From: CBDDFQ01 sp965227035
Lineage (GTDB): Bacteria; Pseudomonadota; Gammaproteobacteria; Burkholderiales; Burkholderiaceae_C
NCBI GenBank assembly: GCA_965227035.1
Contig: OZ245724.1
Coordinates: 2,232,001 to 2,296,000 of the forward strand
Length of the DNA: 64,000 bases
Reading direction: 5' to 3'
Part shown: positions 41,813-50,663 of the stretch, piece after piece
Position numbering within the stretch: the first letter of the stretch is position 1
Layout: the number at the start of each line of letters is the position of its first letter
Translations under genes and position numbers: made by a program
The notes under the pieces: generated by a model
The model's database searches: none
Told to the model about the DNA's origin: nothing
What the model saw: only the letters and a program-made list of their open reading frames with translations

Positions 41813-43489
41813 GTGAACTACATAGAGCTATTTGCAGGATGCGGCGGTCTGTCGCTCGGCCTGAAATCAGTCGGCTTTGAATTAACTTTTGCCAACGAAC
41901 TGTCGCCCATGGCTGCCGAGTCGTACGCGTATAACTTTTTCAATGAAAACCTGACTGCAGAATCGGCAAAAAATAATCCAAAGGTATTCAAAACGCTCTG
42001 GCTTAGCAGTCAATTCGAGGCGGACGAGCTCGAGTCAAGGCTTAAAGAAAATCCAAAGGAGTTCCCCGAACTAGGACGTGGACACATAGATATTGCCGCA
42101 GACGGATCCAACCTCAACGGTAGTCTGGTCGTCGGCAGCATCGTCGATCTAAATGTCTGGATGGAAAAACACCCGAAGGTTGCTGCTCAAGTTCGCGAAG
42201 GGTTTGGTCAGGGGGGCGTGGATTTGGTGTCGGGGGGACCTCCATGTCAAAGCTTCAGCATGGCGGGTTTAAGAGAGAAAAATTCCGACAAAAATTCTCT
42301 GCCCTGGGAATTTGCGAAGTTCGCGAAGGCTGTGCAGCCCAAACTAGTCGTACTTGAAAACGTCACTGGAATTCTTCGCCCCTTCACCGAGCATGGGAAG
42401 AATTACTACGCCTGGTTTGAGCTGGCCAAAGCGTTCGCACAGGTTGGATACGTTCCCCTTTGCCTGCATGTCAACGCCAAACTGGCGGGAGTCCCGCAGA
42501 ACAGGCCGCGATTCATTCTGTTGGGCGTGAGGCGCGATTTCCTAGATCTTTTAAAGCCCACCTTCAATGAGGCGGAAGCCACTCTGTTCGCGCAACCAAC
42601 CACCTTCTACGAGCGCGCCAAAACTGGAAAAGACGTTCCAATGGACGAACTGCAGTTTCGTGATGTTGTGCGCAGCGCCGACTTAAAGCTATTTCAAGAC
42701 TCGTTCTTGCAGCCGTTAGTTGCGTCGGCAGAAAGACATGTTTCGGTTCGAGATGCGATTGATGATCTCCGGGAAGAGACAACAATTGGTTCGAAATACG
42801 CCAACGAACTACGCAAGACTTTCTCCTCAGTCTTACCGAAGCGAAATATTTCCAACCACGAACTTCGTACTAACAGCCCATTGGTCCAGAGAAGATTTAG
42901 GCTGTATCAGGTACTCCAAAAAGTCGACACCTCGATCCGTAAAAGCGTTCTTGCCGTGCTGCAAGGACACAGCGATGAGCTGCCCGATGAATCATGGAAA
43001 GCGCTTGCGCCGCACGAATATATTGTCGAAAGTGGGAGGCGAGTGAAATTTAAAGCGAAGAATGACTTCTTGGCTTTCTTAGACCGTCATCCCACTAAGA
43101 AGCAAACACAAAAGGCATTAGTGGCGGATCAGCCTGCGCCCGCTGCGTTGTCTATTCCAGATGACGCTTGCCACTATGACGACAACGTACAAAGGACACT
43201 CAGCGTTCGCGAAATGGCCCGGATTCAATCGTTTCCAGATAACTTTGAATTCAGATCTAAGGTGACTACGGGTGGAAAGATGCGGAGTTTTCAGGTGCCT
43301 CAATACACTCAAGTCGGCAATGCTGTCCCGCCGCTTTTAGCACGGGCACTAGGCATCGCGACCTCGGATTTGCTAAGCAGGTTATCGAAGCCTCAGCGAA
43401 CACGTGCCTCCAAGGCTGCCAGTGCCAAATCAAACACGCGAGCACGCGCGAAAGAAAAACTAAATCAACTCGAAATCGGTTCGGCTTAA
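41813..43489 (+). CDS. DNA (cytosine-5)-methyltransferase
   Basis: Protects host DNA by adding methyl groups at C5 of cytosine within the restriction site. About 558 residues from the GTG at 41813, chosen because ELFAGCGGLSLG (motif I) should lie close to the N-terminus and AAAGAG precedes it. Further motifs: GGPPCQSFS (IV, catalytic Cys145), ENVTG (VI), NRPRFILLG (VIII), SVREMARIQSFPDNF (IX) and QVGNAVPPLLARALG (X). The target-recognition part lies between VIII and IX. GC is low relative to neighbours. It is partnered by the divergent nuclease and Vsr. Confidence 0.92.
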   Translation: MNYIELFAGCGGLSLGLKSVGFELTFANELSPMAAESYAYNFFNENLTAESAKNNPKVFKTLWLSSQFEADELESRLKENPKEFPELGRGHIDIAADGSNLNGSLVVGSIVDLNVWMEKHPKVAAQVREGFGQGGVDLVSGGPPCQSFSMAGLREKNSDKNSLPWEFAKFAKAVQPKLVVLENVTGILRPFTEHGKNYYAWFELAKAFAQVGYVPLCLHVNAKLAGVPQNRPRFILLGVRRDFLDLLKPTFNEAEATLFAQPTTFYERAKTGKDVPMDELQFRDVVRSADLKLFQDSFLQPLVASAERHVSVRDAIDDLREETTIGSKYANELRKTFSSVLPKRNISNHELRTNSPLVQRRFRLYQVLQKVDTSIRKSVLAVLQGHSDELPDESWKALAPHEYIVESGRRVKFKAKNDFLAFLDRHPTKKQTQKALVADQPAPAALSIPDDACHYDDNVQRTLSVREMARIQSFPDNFEFRSKVTTGGKMRSFQVPQYTQVGNAVPPLLARALGIATSDLLSRLSKPQRTRASKAASAKSNTRARAKEKLNQLEIGSA

Positions 43490-43526
43490 CTGCCGCGCCG
43501 GCATCTCAAATAAGAAGTTTGAACAG

Positions 43527-43817
43527 ATGGCAGAAGCACCTGAAAACTTAAAGAAGCTATCGAGTCGACACGAGGCTTTTGCGCTGTTCCTCGATGAGCT
43601 AACCAATCGCGCGCGCAAACGCGGCATTGTCATTGATCGAGCAAACTTCATCGGACGCAAACGAGATTTCATCGATCTGGCACGACGAACACGGGCGGAG
43701 CTAGCGCCACTTGGTGAAGCCTCGTTCGAGGAATACATGAAGAAATTCGGAATCAAATTCCCGCCGTCAACACCGACTTCCCGTGCAGATCGAATCCTTC
43801 ACACCCTCTTTTTATAA
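43527..43817 (+). CDS. Small hypothetical protein beside restriction locus
   Basis: 96-residue, strongly helical and basic protein (NLKKLSSRHEAFALFLDELT, then RARKRGIVIDRANFIGRKRD) starting 37 bp after the methylase. An AAGAAG-type ribosome site precedes the ATG. It has no obvious HTH controller signature, so I do not call it a C protein. It sits between the methylase and mutS and probably came with the restriction locus. Function unknown. Confidence 0.6.
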   Translation: MAEAPENLKKLSSRHEAFALFLDELTNRARKRGIVIDRANFIGRKRDFIDLARRTRAELAPLGEASFEEYMKKFGIKFPPSTPTSRADRILHTLFL

Positions 43818-43944
43818 ATCGATTGCATTTGCCTTGATGGATCGGTGTTGGATCTCGGATGTTGCAAAGCGGGCCGGATTTGTTTATCGCCAGAGTCTGT
43901 GAAAAGCACCAAGACATCAGCGTCCACCCCCGTAAAATCCCCGC

Positions 43945-46539
43945 ATGTCCGCCCCCCTCCCCACGCCGCCCCACACCCCCATGATGCAGCAGTACCTGCG
44001 TCTCAAGGCGGACTTCCCGGACACCCTGCTCTTCTATCGCATGGGCGATTTCTACGAGGTGTTCTTCGCCGATGCTGAAAAGGCTTCGCGCCTCCTCGAC
44101 ATCACTTTGACCCAGCGCGGGCAGTCTGCGGGCGAGCCGGTCATCATGGCTGGCGTGCCGTTTCATTCGGTCGACACCTACCTGTCGCGTCTGATCAAGC
44201 TGGGCGAATCGGTGGCTATTTGCGAGCAGATCGGTGAGGTCACCGGGGGCAAGGGGCCGGTAGAGCGCAAGGTGGTGCGCGTGGTCACGCCGGGCACGCT
44301 CACCGATACCGAGCTGCTATCCGACAAGTCCGAGGCAATTCTTCTAGTCGTGCACCAAGGCCCGCGCAATCAATCGGGTTTGGCCTGGTTCAGCGTCACG
44401 CAGGGCGAGATTCAATTGGCTGAATGCGCGAGCGATGAAGTCGATGCGTGGATCACGCGTCTGGCGCCCAGCGAGTTGTTGTACAGCGCGGGGGTCACGC
44501 TCGCTTTCGAAGCGCGGCTAAAGGCTATCAAGGCATCGTCGCCCTTCTCTCTTACGCCCCGCCCCGACTGGCAGTTCGATTCCGCACTCGGCGAACGCAA
44601 GCTGCTCGAGCACTTGAAAGCCGCGAGCCTGGCTGCGTGGAGTGCCGATGGCATGTCTCTCGCGCACGCGGCGGCCGGCGTGTTGCTCGGCTACGCGGAG
44701 CACACGCAGGGCCGCGCGCTCACGCACATCCACGGCATTCGTGTGCAAAAAGATGGGGACCTGATCGACCTTCCGCTCACGACGCGCCGCAATCTCGAGC
44801 TGGTTCAAACCCTTCGCGGCGAAGACTCGCCCACCCTCTTCTCGAGCCTCGACACCTGCATGACCAGCATGGGCAGTCGTGCACTGCGTCAATGGTTGTT
44901 GGAGCCCAATCGCGATCGCGCCGATGCATCGAGGCGACTCGCTGCCATCGGTGTGCTGCGGGAAGCGTCGAACGCACGATCGGTGCGCGCCCAGTTGAAG
45001 GGGTCTAGCGACATCGAGCGCATCACCGCTCGCATCGCCTTGCGTCAAGTGCGACCGCGTGAGTTGCTCGCCTTGCAGCAGACGATTCTCCGTACCGAAG
45101 GACTGGTGCTGCCATCGCATGAAGCGTTGGCCTCGATTGCCAAAGACTTGCTCTCGCCCGATGGATGCGCCGCCATGTTGCGCGGGGCCATATCGGAAGA
45201 ATGCAGTGCGCTGGTTCGCGATGGCAACGTCATCGCGAACGGCTTCGATGCCGAGCTCGATGAACTGCGCGGCATACAAACCAACTGCGATGCTTTCCTG
45301 CTCGACCTGGAAGCACGCGAACGCGCTCGCACCGGCATTAGCACGCTGCGTGTTCAGTACAACAAGGTGCATGGCTTCTACATCGAAGTCACCCAAGGCC
45401 AGCTCTCGAAAATTCCTGATGACTTCCGCAGACGGCAGACGCTGAAAAACGCAGAGCGTTTCATCACGCCTGAGTTGAAGGCCTTCGAAGACAAGGCATT
45501 GAGCGCAAACGAGCGCGCCCTCGCCCGAGAAAAACTTCTCTACGAACAACTGCTGGATAACCTGCAGCCGCAGGTTGCGCAACTCACTTGCGTGGCGCGG
45601 GCAGTTGCCACACTCGATGCCTTGTGCGCCTTGGCCGAACGCTCGCTCACGCTCAACTGGTGCGAGCCGCAGTTCGTCAAAGAGCCCTGCATCGAGATTC
45701 GTGCGGGGCGTCATCCTGTGGTCGAAGCCCGCTTGGCCGAGACCGGTAGCGGCAGCTTCATTGCGAACGACACGTCCCTCGGCTCCAAGCACCGCATGCA
45801 GATCATCACCGGGCCGAACATGGGCGGTAAGTCCACCTACATGCGGCAGGTTGCGATCATCACGTTGCTGGCGAGCATGGGATCGTACGTGCCCGCCGCG
45901 CAGTGTCGGCTCGGGCCAATCGATGCGATTCATACGCGCATTGGCGCGGCGGATGATTTGGCCAATGCGCAATCGACCTTCATGCTGGAGATGACCGAAG
46001 GCGCGCAGATTCTTCATTCGGCGACCGCGCAGTCCCTGGTGTTGATGGATGAAATCGGGCGCGGTACTTCGACCTTCGATGGTTTGGCGCTCGCTAGCGG
46101 AATTGCGGCGCATCTTCATGACAAGACGCAGGCGTTTACGCTGTTTGCGACTCACTACTTTGAGCTCACCGAATTCCCGGCGAAGCATCACAAGGCCATG
46201 AACGTGCACGTGAGCGCGGCTGAGTCGGGTGCCGACATCGTGTTCCTTCACGAGATACAACCTGGCCCGGCGAGTCGCAGTTACGGGATTCAGGTGGCGC
46301 GACTCGCGGGGATGCCGGCTGCAGTGGTGAACCATGCGCGTCATGCGCTGGCTGCGCTGGAGTCGGGGGCCGAGGAATCTCGCGCTCAGGTGGATTTGTT
46401 TGCACCTGCGCCCGTCATGGATGAATCCGGGCCAGGCCCGGTCGAGGCGGCATTGGCTACGATAGACCCTGACGCGCTTTCTCCGCGCGAGGCATTGGAT
46501 GCGCTTTATGCGCTGAAGAAGCTCTCGGCAAAAAGCTGA
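43945..46539 (+). CDS. mutS: DNA mismatch repair protein MutS
   Basis: 864-residue mismatch-recognition ATPase. The mismatch-binding Phe-x-Glu is in GDFYEVF (F36, E38). Further on lie the connector, lever (ISTLRVQYNKVHGFYIEVTQ), and clamp domains, then Walker A GPNMGGKST (623-631), the LMDEIGRGTSTFDG Walker B/signature block and THYFELTE. The short C-terminal region extends to 864. The start (MSAPLPTPPHTPMMQQ) has no clear ribosome site. It is immediately downstream of the restriction locus, whose Vsr acts on the same class of mismatches. Confidence 0.97.
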   Translation: MSAPLPTPPHTPMMQQYLRLKADFPDTLLFYRMGDFYEVFFADAEKASRLLDITLTQRGQSAGEPVIMAGVPFHSVDTYLSRLIKLGESVAICEQIGEVTGGKGPVERKVVRVVTPGTLTDTELLSDKSEAILLVVHQGPRNQSGLAWFSVTQGEIQLAECASDEVDAWITRLAPSELLYSAGVTLAFEARLKAIKASSPFSLTPRPDWQFDSALGERKLLEHLKAASLAAWSADGMSLAHAAAGVLLGYAEHTQGRALTHIHGIRVQKDGDLIDLPLTTRRNLELVQTLRGEDSPTLFSSLDTCMTSMGSRALRQWLLEPNRDRADASRRLAAIGVLREASNARSVRAQLKGSSDIERITARIALRQVRPRELLALQQTILRTEGLVLPSHEALASIAKDLLSPDGCAAMLRGAISEECSALVRDGNVIANGFDAELDELRGIQTNCDAFLLDLEARERARTGISTLRVQYNKVHGFYIEVTQGQLSKIPDDFRRRQTLKNAERFITPELKAFEDKALSANERALAREKLLYEQLLDNLQPQVAQLTCVARAVATLDALCALAERSLTLNWCEPQFVKEPCIEIRAGRHPVVEARLAETGSGSFIANDTSLGSKHRMQIITGPNMGGKSTYMRQVAIITLLASMGSYVPAAQCRLGPIDAIHTRIGAADDLANAQSTFMLEMTEGAQILHSATAQSLVLMDEIGRGTSTFDGLALASGIAAHLHDKTQAFTLFATHYFELTEFPAKHHKAMNVHVSAAESGADIVFLHEIQPGPASRSYGIQVARLAGMPAAVVNHARHALAALESGAEESRAQVDLFAPAPVMDESGPGPVEAALATIDPDALSPREALDALYALKKLSAKS

Positions 46540-46574
46540 AGAACAATCGAATAAACAAAAGACTCGGACAACAC

Positions 46575-47402
46575 ATGACGTATTGCGTAGGCATCAAGCT
46601 GAATGCCGGACTGGTATTTCTTTCGGACTCACGTACCAACGCGGGTCTCGATCAGATCAGCACTTTCCGCAAGATGATCGTCTATGAAAAGCCGGGCGAT
46701 CGCTTCATGGTGCTGCTGTCTGCGGGCAACCTGAGCATCTCTCAAACCGTTCGCGAAATCCTTCAGGTCGAACAGATCGAGGACATGAACGGCGGCCCGC
46801 CCATCACCATCTGGAACGCGAAAAGCATGTTCGATGCAGCGCGTGTACTCGGCTCTGCTGTGCGACATGTGTACGACCGCGATGCGGAAGCGCTCAAGCA
46901 TGCAGGCGTCGAGTTCAATGTGTCGCTCATCTTCGGCGGTCAGATCAACGGCGAAGCGATGCGCTTGTTTCAGGTGTATTCCGCAGGCAACTTCATCGAA
47001 GCTACCAACGAGACTCCGTATTTCCAGGTGGGCGAATCGAAGTACGGCAAGCCGGTGCTCGATCGCGTCATCACCCCCGACACGCCTTTGGCGGAAGCCG
47101 CGAAGTGCGCGCTGGTGTCGATGGATTCCACTTTGAAATCGAACCTCTCGGTCGGCTTGCCGCTGGACCTGGTGGTGTACGAAGCGAACCAGTTGCATTC
47201 CAATCAGATCGTCTGCATAGACTCCGACAACCCCTACTTCCGCATGATGCACAAGAGTTGGGGCGTGAAGCTGCGCGAGGTGTTCGACAGCATCGAAGAT
47301 CCTGTCTGGGACGACGCGCACACCGAAGTGCCGCTGCGCATGCCGGACAGCGCGAACAAGCCGCTGAAAAAAATCACCAACTCGGACGAGAAGTTGATTT
47401 AA
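46575..47402 (+). CDS. Anbu-type bacterial proteasome homologue
   Basis: 275-residue Ntn-hydrolase of the Anbu family, a self-compartmentalising relative of HslV and 20S beta subunits. MTYCVGIKLNAGLVFLSDSR exposes Thr2 as the predicted nucleophile, and TFRKMI, LLSAGNLSISQTVRE and SLIFGGQINGE match the family core. Known Anbu loci usually carry a transglutaminase, an alpha-E and an ATP-grasp gene; none is adjacent here. It follows mutS by 35 bp and faces the MBL gene tail to tail. Confidence 0.88.
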   Translation: MTYCVGIKLNAGLVFLSDSRTNAGLDQISTFRKMIVYEKPGDRFMVLLSAGNLSISQTVREILQVEQIEDMNGGPPITIWNAKSMFDAARVLGSAVRHVYDRDAEALKHAGVEFNVSLIFGGQINGEAMRLFQVYSAGNFIEATNETPYFQVGESKYGKPVLDRVITPDTPLAEAAKCALVSMDSTLKSNLSVGLPLDLVVYEANQLHSNQIVCIDSDNPYFRMMHKSWGVKLREVFDSIEDPVWDDAHTEVPLRMPDSANKPLKKITNSDEKLI

Positions 47403-47411
47403 AGCAGCTCG

Positions 47412-48284
47412 TCAAAGTAGTTCCGGCACGAACCCATCACCTTCGTCCGAGTACGCTCTTCTGAGCCGCATCGCGGTGGTTCCGCGTTGATGCGCGAGTA
47501 GCAGCAATCGGTTCTGCTCGAACGAGTCTTCAAGAAGCTTTCTTCGCGTGACGGCCGCCTGCTTGCCGTCGGTGCACAGACGCGACGACCAGTCGGGCTG
47601 CACCACCTGCACCGGACTGTGGATCGCGTCGCCGGTGAACACTGCGCGTGACTTGCCCCTATCCAGATAGAGCCCCATGCAGCCCGGCGTATGCCCAGGC
47701 AGCAAACCGAGCGACAGGCCGTCCGCGAATGTGTGGCCGTCGTCGACGAGCTCCGCCAGCTTTGCCTCGACCACGGGCAACACACTCTCGTCGTAGGTCG
47801 GCAAAGGTTTGGTCTGACGCTCTGCTTCCCAATACGCGAGCTCCTTGCGTCCGATGAGGTATTTCGCGTTGGGGAATGTCGGCACCCAGCGACCATCGAC
47901 CAGCTGCGTGTTCCACCCGGCATGGTCGGCGTGCAGGTGGGTGCACATGACGTAGTCGATCTTGTCCGGGGAGACGCCGGTTTCGATAAGACGCGTAAGA
48001 AAGCCGGTGTTCGTGCGCTGCGCCCAGTCGTCGCGATGCAGGTTCTTATGTTCGCCGACGCAGGTGTCGACCAGGATGTTGAGGCCGGCGACGCGCAGCA
48101 GCATCGACTTGACCGACAGCCGCAAGGTGCGCGCCGAAAAACCGACGTGCATCGGATCGAGCCACCATCGATGCGGCTCCAGCGCTTCGAGCGATGCGTC
48201 CGGGAAAAAGGTGTCGAAGGGCAGATCGAAAGGGTCCATGTCGACGACTTCGTCGATGCGGCAATCGCCGATGAGGAATGACAT
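47412..48284 (-). CDS. Metallo-beta-lactamase fold hydrolase
   Basis: 290-residue cytosolic MBL-fold enzyme. Zinc ligands: CTHLHADHAGW (H116, H118, D120, H121), the downstream LLPGHTPGCMGLYL histidine, and FTGDAIHSP aspartate, followed by a late LLAHQRG. Many such proteins are lactonases or generic hydrolases; substrate unknown. The ATG at 48284 overlaps the stop of the upstream gene (TAATG), so it is translationally coupled to the secreted protein at 48284-48751. Confidence 0.88.
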   Translation of the reverse strand: MSFLIGDCRIDEVVDMDPFDLPFDTFFPDASLEALEPHRWWLDPMHVGFSARTLRLSVKSMLLRVAGLNILVDTCVGEHKNLHRDDWAQRTNTGFLTRLIETGVSPDKIDYVMCTHLHADHAGWNTQLVDGRWVPTFPNAKYLIGRKELAYWEAERQTKPLPTYDESVLPVVEAKLAELVDDGHTFADGLSLGLLPGHTPGCMGLYLDRGKSRAVFTGDAIHSPVQVVQPDWSSRLCTDGKQAAVTRRKLLEDSFEQNRLLLLAHQRGTTAMRLRRAYSDEGDGFVPELL

Positions 48285-48751
48285 TAGTGTGGACCTCCTA
48301 CTTTGCAGACTGCCTGCACGATGACATCGCGGGGAGCGCTCTGCATGTCGCGGAATGCGAGTGGGCGAACGTCCTGAAGCGCATAGTCGTATTGGTGCAT
48401 CTCGCCGGTCCAGAGGGGCCGCTCGTAAAGCCGTTGCGCGACGTGGCGCGATGACCGATCGGTGCAATTGACTTCGACGCGTGATACGTAGGAGCGAAAC
48501 TTGAAACCGTCTCTTGCGGTGCGTTGCGATGCGCGGTTCACGCGCAAGTACAGGGTGCGTTTGACGCCTTCATACCGGATGCTGTCCGCGTCGGCTTCGA
48601 CCAACTCACTGTTCGAGTTGCCCGGATCGCCCATCAGCGTTAGCCAGGGGCCGTCTTGGGCGAAGGAAGACGATGGAAGCGAGGCTGCGATTGCGGCAAT
48701 AGCGCTGGCTGCGCTGAAAAATGCTCGAAGGTGAACGCGCCGACCCTTCAT
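48284..48751 (-). CDS. Hypothetical secreted protein
   Basis: 155 residues with a Sec signal peptide (basic MKGRRVHLR, hydrophobic AASAIAAIAA, likely cleavage at SFAQ). The mature part (LTLMGDPGNSNSELVEADAD, then YLRVNRA and FRSYVSRVEVNC) resembles small periplasmic proteins seen in Alcaligenaceae with unknown function. Two cysteines could pair. The stop codon overlaps the next start and its own start overlaps the preceding gene (ATGA), so all three form one tight operon. Confidence 0.72.
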   Translation of the reverse strand: MKGRRVHLRAFFSAASAIAAIAASLPSSSFAQDGPWLTLMGDPGNSNSELVEADADSIRYEGVKRTLYLRVNRASQRTARDGFKFRSYVSRVEVNCTDRSSRHVAQRLYERPLWTGEMHQYDYALQDVRPLAFRDMQSAPRDVIVQAVCKVGGPH

Positions 48752-48963
48752 AGCGTCTGATAGTCGGTTGGTTCGTCGGGACGTGTCTTGGGAAGCTTTT
48801 GGCGAACCATGGGCAAGGTCACAAGCCAAAGAAAACCCAGCAACGGAAGAATTGCGCCGATTACGACCCAAGTGAGCATCTGGCGCTTCTTCCAGAACTC
48901 GGCAGTAATACCCAGGACGATGGCTTGAAACGCCCAGACGATGGCAATTTGAACGAAGTCCAT
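48748..48963 (-). CDS. Small membrane protein
   Basis: 71 residues with two hydrophobic helices (IAIVWAFQAIVLGITAEF and MLTWVVIGAILPLLGFLWLV) and a basic, Pro-rich tail. It is the first gene of the three-gene operon with the secreted protein and the MBL enzyme, and overlaps the next start by four bases. No family name is obvious. Confidence 0.65.
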   Translation of the reverse strand: MDFVQIAIVWAFQAIVLGITAEFWKKRQMLTWVVIGAILPLLGFLWLVTLPMVRQKLPKTRPDEPTDYQTL

Positions 48964-49079
48964 GCTGAGAAGTGAGTTCAGATGGACGCGATTCTACGGT
49001 CTGTTACACGAAAGACAATCACCGACCTGACGTTAAATCCGCCTTTAATGACGCGCCAATGAGGCGCCAATGGAAGACT

Positions 49080-49757
49080 TCAACGTTGCGGAATAATTTG
49101 TCCGGTTTTAGGGTCGAGAGTCACCGTGCGCACTTCCCCGTTGCGACCCGGAAACCCATCGAACAGCGCGCGAGCCAGATACGGAACGAGATCGGGCAGG
49201 TCTTCGTACAGGCCCTCGTAAACGCCGGTAGATTCGAACACCGTACCCTGACGTCCTCCAGGCAATGCACGTGATTCGAATATGCGCACCTTGAGCTGAC
49301 TCACCGTGATCGTTCTGTACGTGGTGCGGTCGCCCAGGTACTGAGGGCCGAAGGGATCTGGCGCCCAGTAGCCCGGGTAGATCCGGCCTTCGCGATCTCG
49401 ACGCGGCGGCACGAACACCGGGTAATCGCGGAACACGGGCGTATTGAAAGCCTGAGTGCGCGCCTGGCCGCTTGCGTTCACATCAACCAGAAATCGCCCT
49501 ACCTGATTCAACTCGGCGCGACGCAAACCCTTCTTCTCGAGTTCTACAGCCACATACTCTTCATAGGTCGATTGCTCCAGCTCGTTCACTGTGCCGACGA
49601 CGTGTGGCGCGAAGCTGAAAGTTGAACCAATTCCGTCCGAAGGCCACGCATTGAAGTTGGTGACCTTGGCGGTAATCGTGCTCGCGCAACCGGTGAGCAG
49701 CGCGATGACGACCGCCCCCACTGCGAGCGAGACGCGACGTACTAAATTGGTATTCAT
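49080..49757 (-). CDS. DUF4136 lipoprotein
   Basis: 225-residue lipoprotein. A short type II signal peptide ends in LLTGC, then the DUF4136 region (STFSFAP, TYEEYVAVELEKKGLRR, FLVDVNAS) continues to a C-terminal half with VRIFESRALPG and GVYEGLYEDLPDLVPYLARA. DUF4136 lipoproteins are outer-membrane proteins of unknown function. The start at 49757 is preferred over 49766 for its spacing to GGAC; either gives the same lipobox. Confidence 0.85.
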   Translation of the reverse strand: MNTNLVRRVSLAVGAVVIALLTGCASTITAKVTNFNAWPSDGIGSTFSFAPHVVGTVNELEQSTYEEYVAVELEKKGLRRAELNQVGRFLVDVNASGQARTQAFNTPVFRDYPVFVPPRRDREGRIYPGYWAPDPFGPQYLGDRTTYRTITVSQLKVRIFESRALPGGRQGTVFESTGVYEGLYEDLPDLVPYLARALFDGFPGRNGEVRTVTLDPKTGQIIPQR

Positions 49758-49796
49758 GAAGTCCATGGATCGATTATGGGTGGCTAGCTCGTATGG

Positions 49797-50630
49797 TCAA
49801 TCCTTCCAAACCACCAGTCCGCTCCAAGCTGTAACAAGCACCACGATTCCAAACACGATCCGGTACCAGGCGAACGGAACGAAGTCGTGAGAGGAGATGT
49901 AGCGCAGCAACCAGCGCACGCAGATCCAGGCGGCTGCAAACGAGACGATCAAACCGACGAGGAATACGGGCAGATCTGCCATCGACAGCAGCGCGCGTTC
50001 TTTGTAAAGGCTGTAGACGCCGGCGCCGATCAAGGTGGGGATGGCCAGATAGAAAGAGAAGTCGGTCGCTGCGCGGCGGGATAGCCCCAGCAACATGCCG
50101 CCGATGATGGTCGAGCCGCTCCGGCTGGTGCCTGGAATCATGGCGAGACATTGCACCAGGCCAACCTTGAGCGCGTCGAGCGGCGTCATTTCATCGACAT
50201 CGTTGATTCGGATCGTCGCGGGGTTCTTTTTGGCCCGGTTCTCGGCCCACAAAATAATGAAGCCGCCGATGATGAACGTGGTTGCCACGACGATGCCGTT
50301 GAACAGATGTTCCTTGATGACCTTGCCGAACAGCAGGCCAAGCACCACTGCCGGCAGGAACGCGATAAATACGTTGATGGCGAAGCGTTGCGCCCGCTTT
50401 TGCGTCGGCAGAGCAATGATGGTGTCGCGGATTTTTTGCCAGTAGACGATGATCACGGCGAATATGGCGCCGGTCTGAATGGCGATGTCGAAAACCTTTG
50501 CCTTGTCGTCATCGAAGCCGAGCAGCGAGCCGACGAGAATCAGGTGTCCGGTAGACGAAATCGGCAGGAACTCGGTAAAGCCTTCCACCACACCCATGAT
50601 GGCGGCTTTGATCAACAGCAAGGTATCCAA
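49797..50630 (-). CDS. uppP: Undecaprenyl-diphosphatase
   Basis: Inner-membrane enzyme that recycles undecaprenyl pyrophosphate for peptidoglycan and other envelope polymers, and gives some bacitracin resistance. 277 residues, eight or so membrane helices, with EGFTEFLPISSTGHLILVG near the N-terminus and the PGTSRSGSTIIGGMLLG active-site block. The TTG at 50630 (MDTLLLIKAA) is chosen because GGAG lies eight bases upstream and the family N-terminus begins at that point; a TTG at 50654 would add eight residues. Confidence 0.95.
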   Translation of the reverse strand: MDTLLLIKAAIMGVVEGFTEFLPISSTGHLILVGSLLGFDDDKAKVFDIAIQTGAIFAVIIVYWQKIRDTIIALPTQKRAQRFAINVFIAFLPAVVLGLLFGKVIKEHLFNGIVVATTFIIGGFIILWAENRAKKNPATIRINDVDEMTPLDALKVGLVQCLAMIPGTSRSGSTIIGGMLLGLSRRAATDFSFYLAIPTLIGAGVYSLYKERALLSMADLPVFLVGLIVSFAAAWICVRWLLRYISSHDFVPFAWYRIVFGIVVLVTAWSGLVVWKD

Positions 50631-50663
50631 GGCGGAAACTCCAGAATTATTCAAGCGCCAAGC

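Noticed and set aside
44518..46344. 608-residue open frame on the minus strand opposite mutS
   Set aside because: It overlaps the well-supported mutS completely, has a composition biased by the antisense of mutS codons, and shows no domain or ribosome site.
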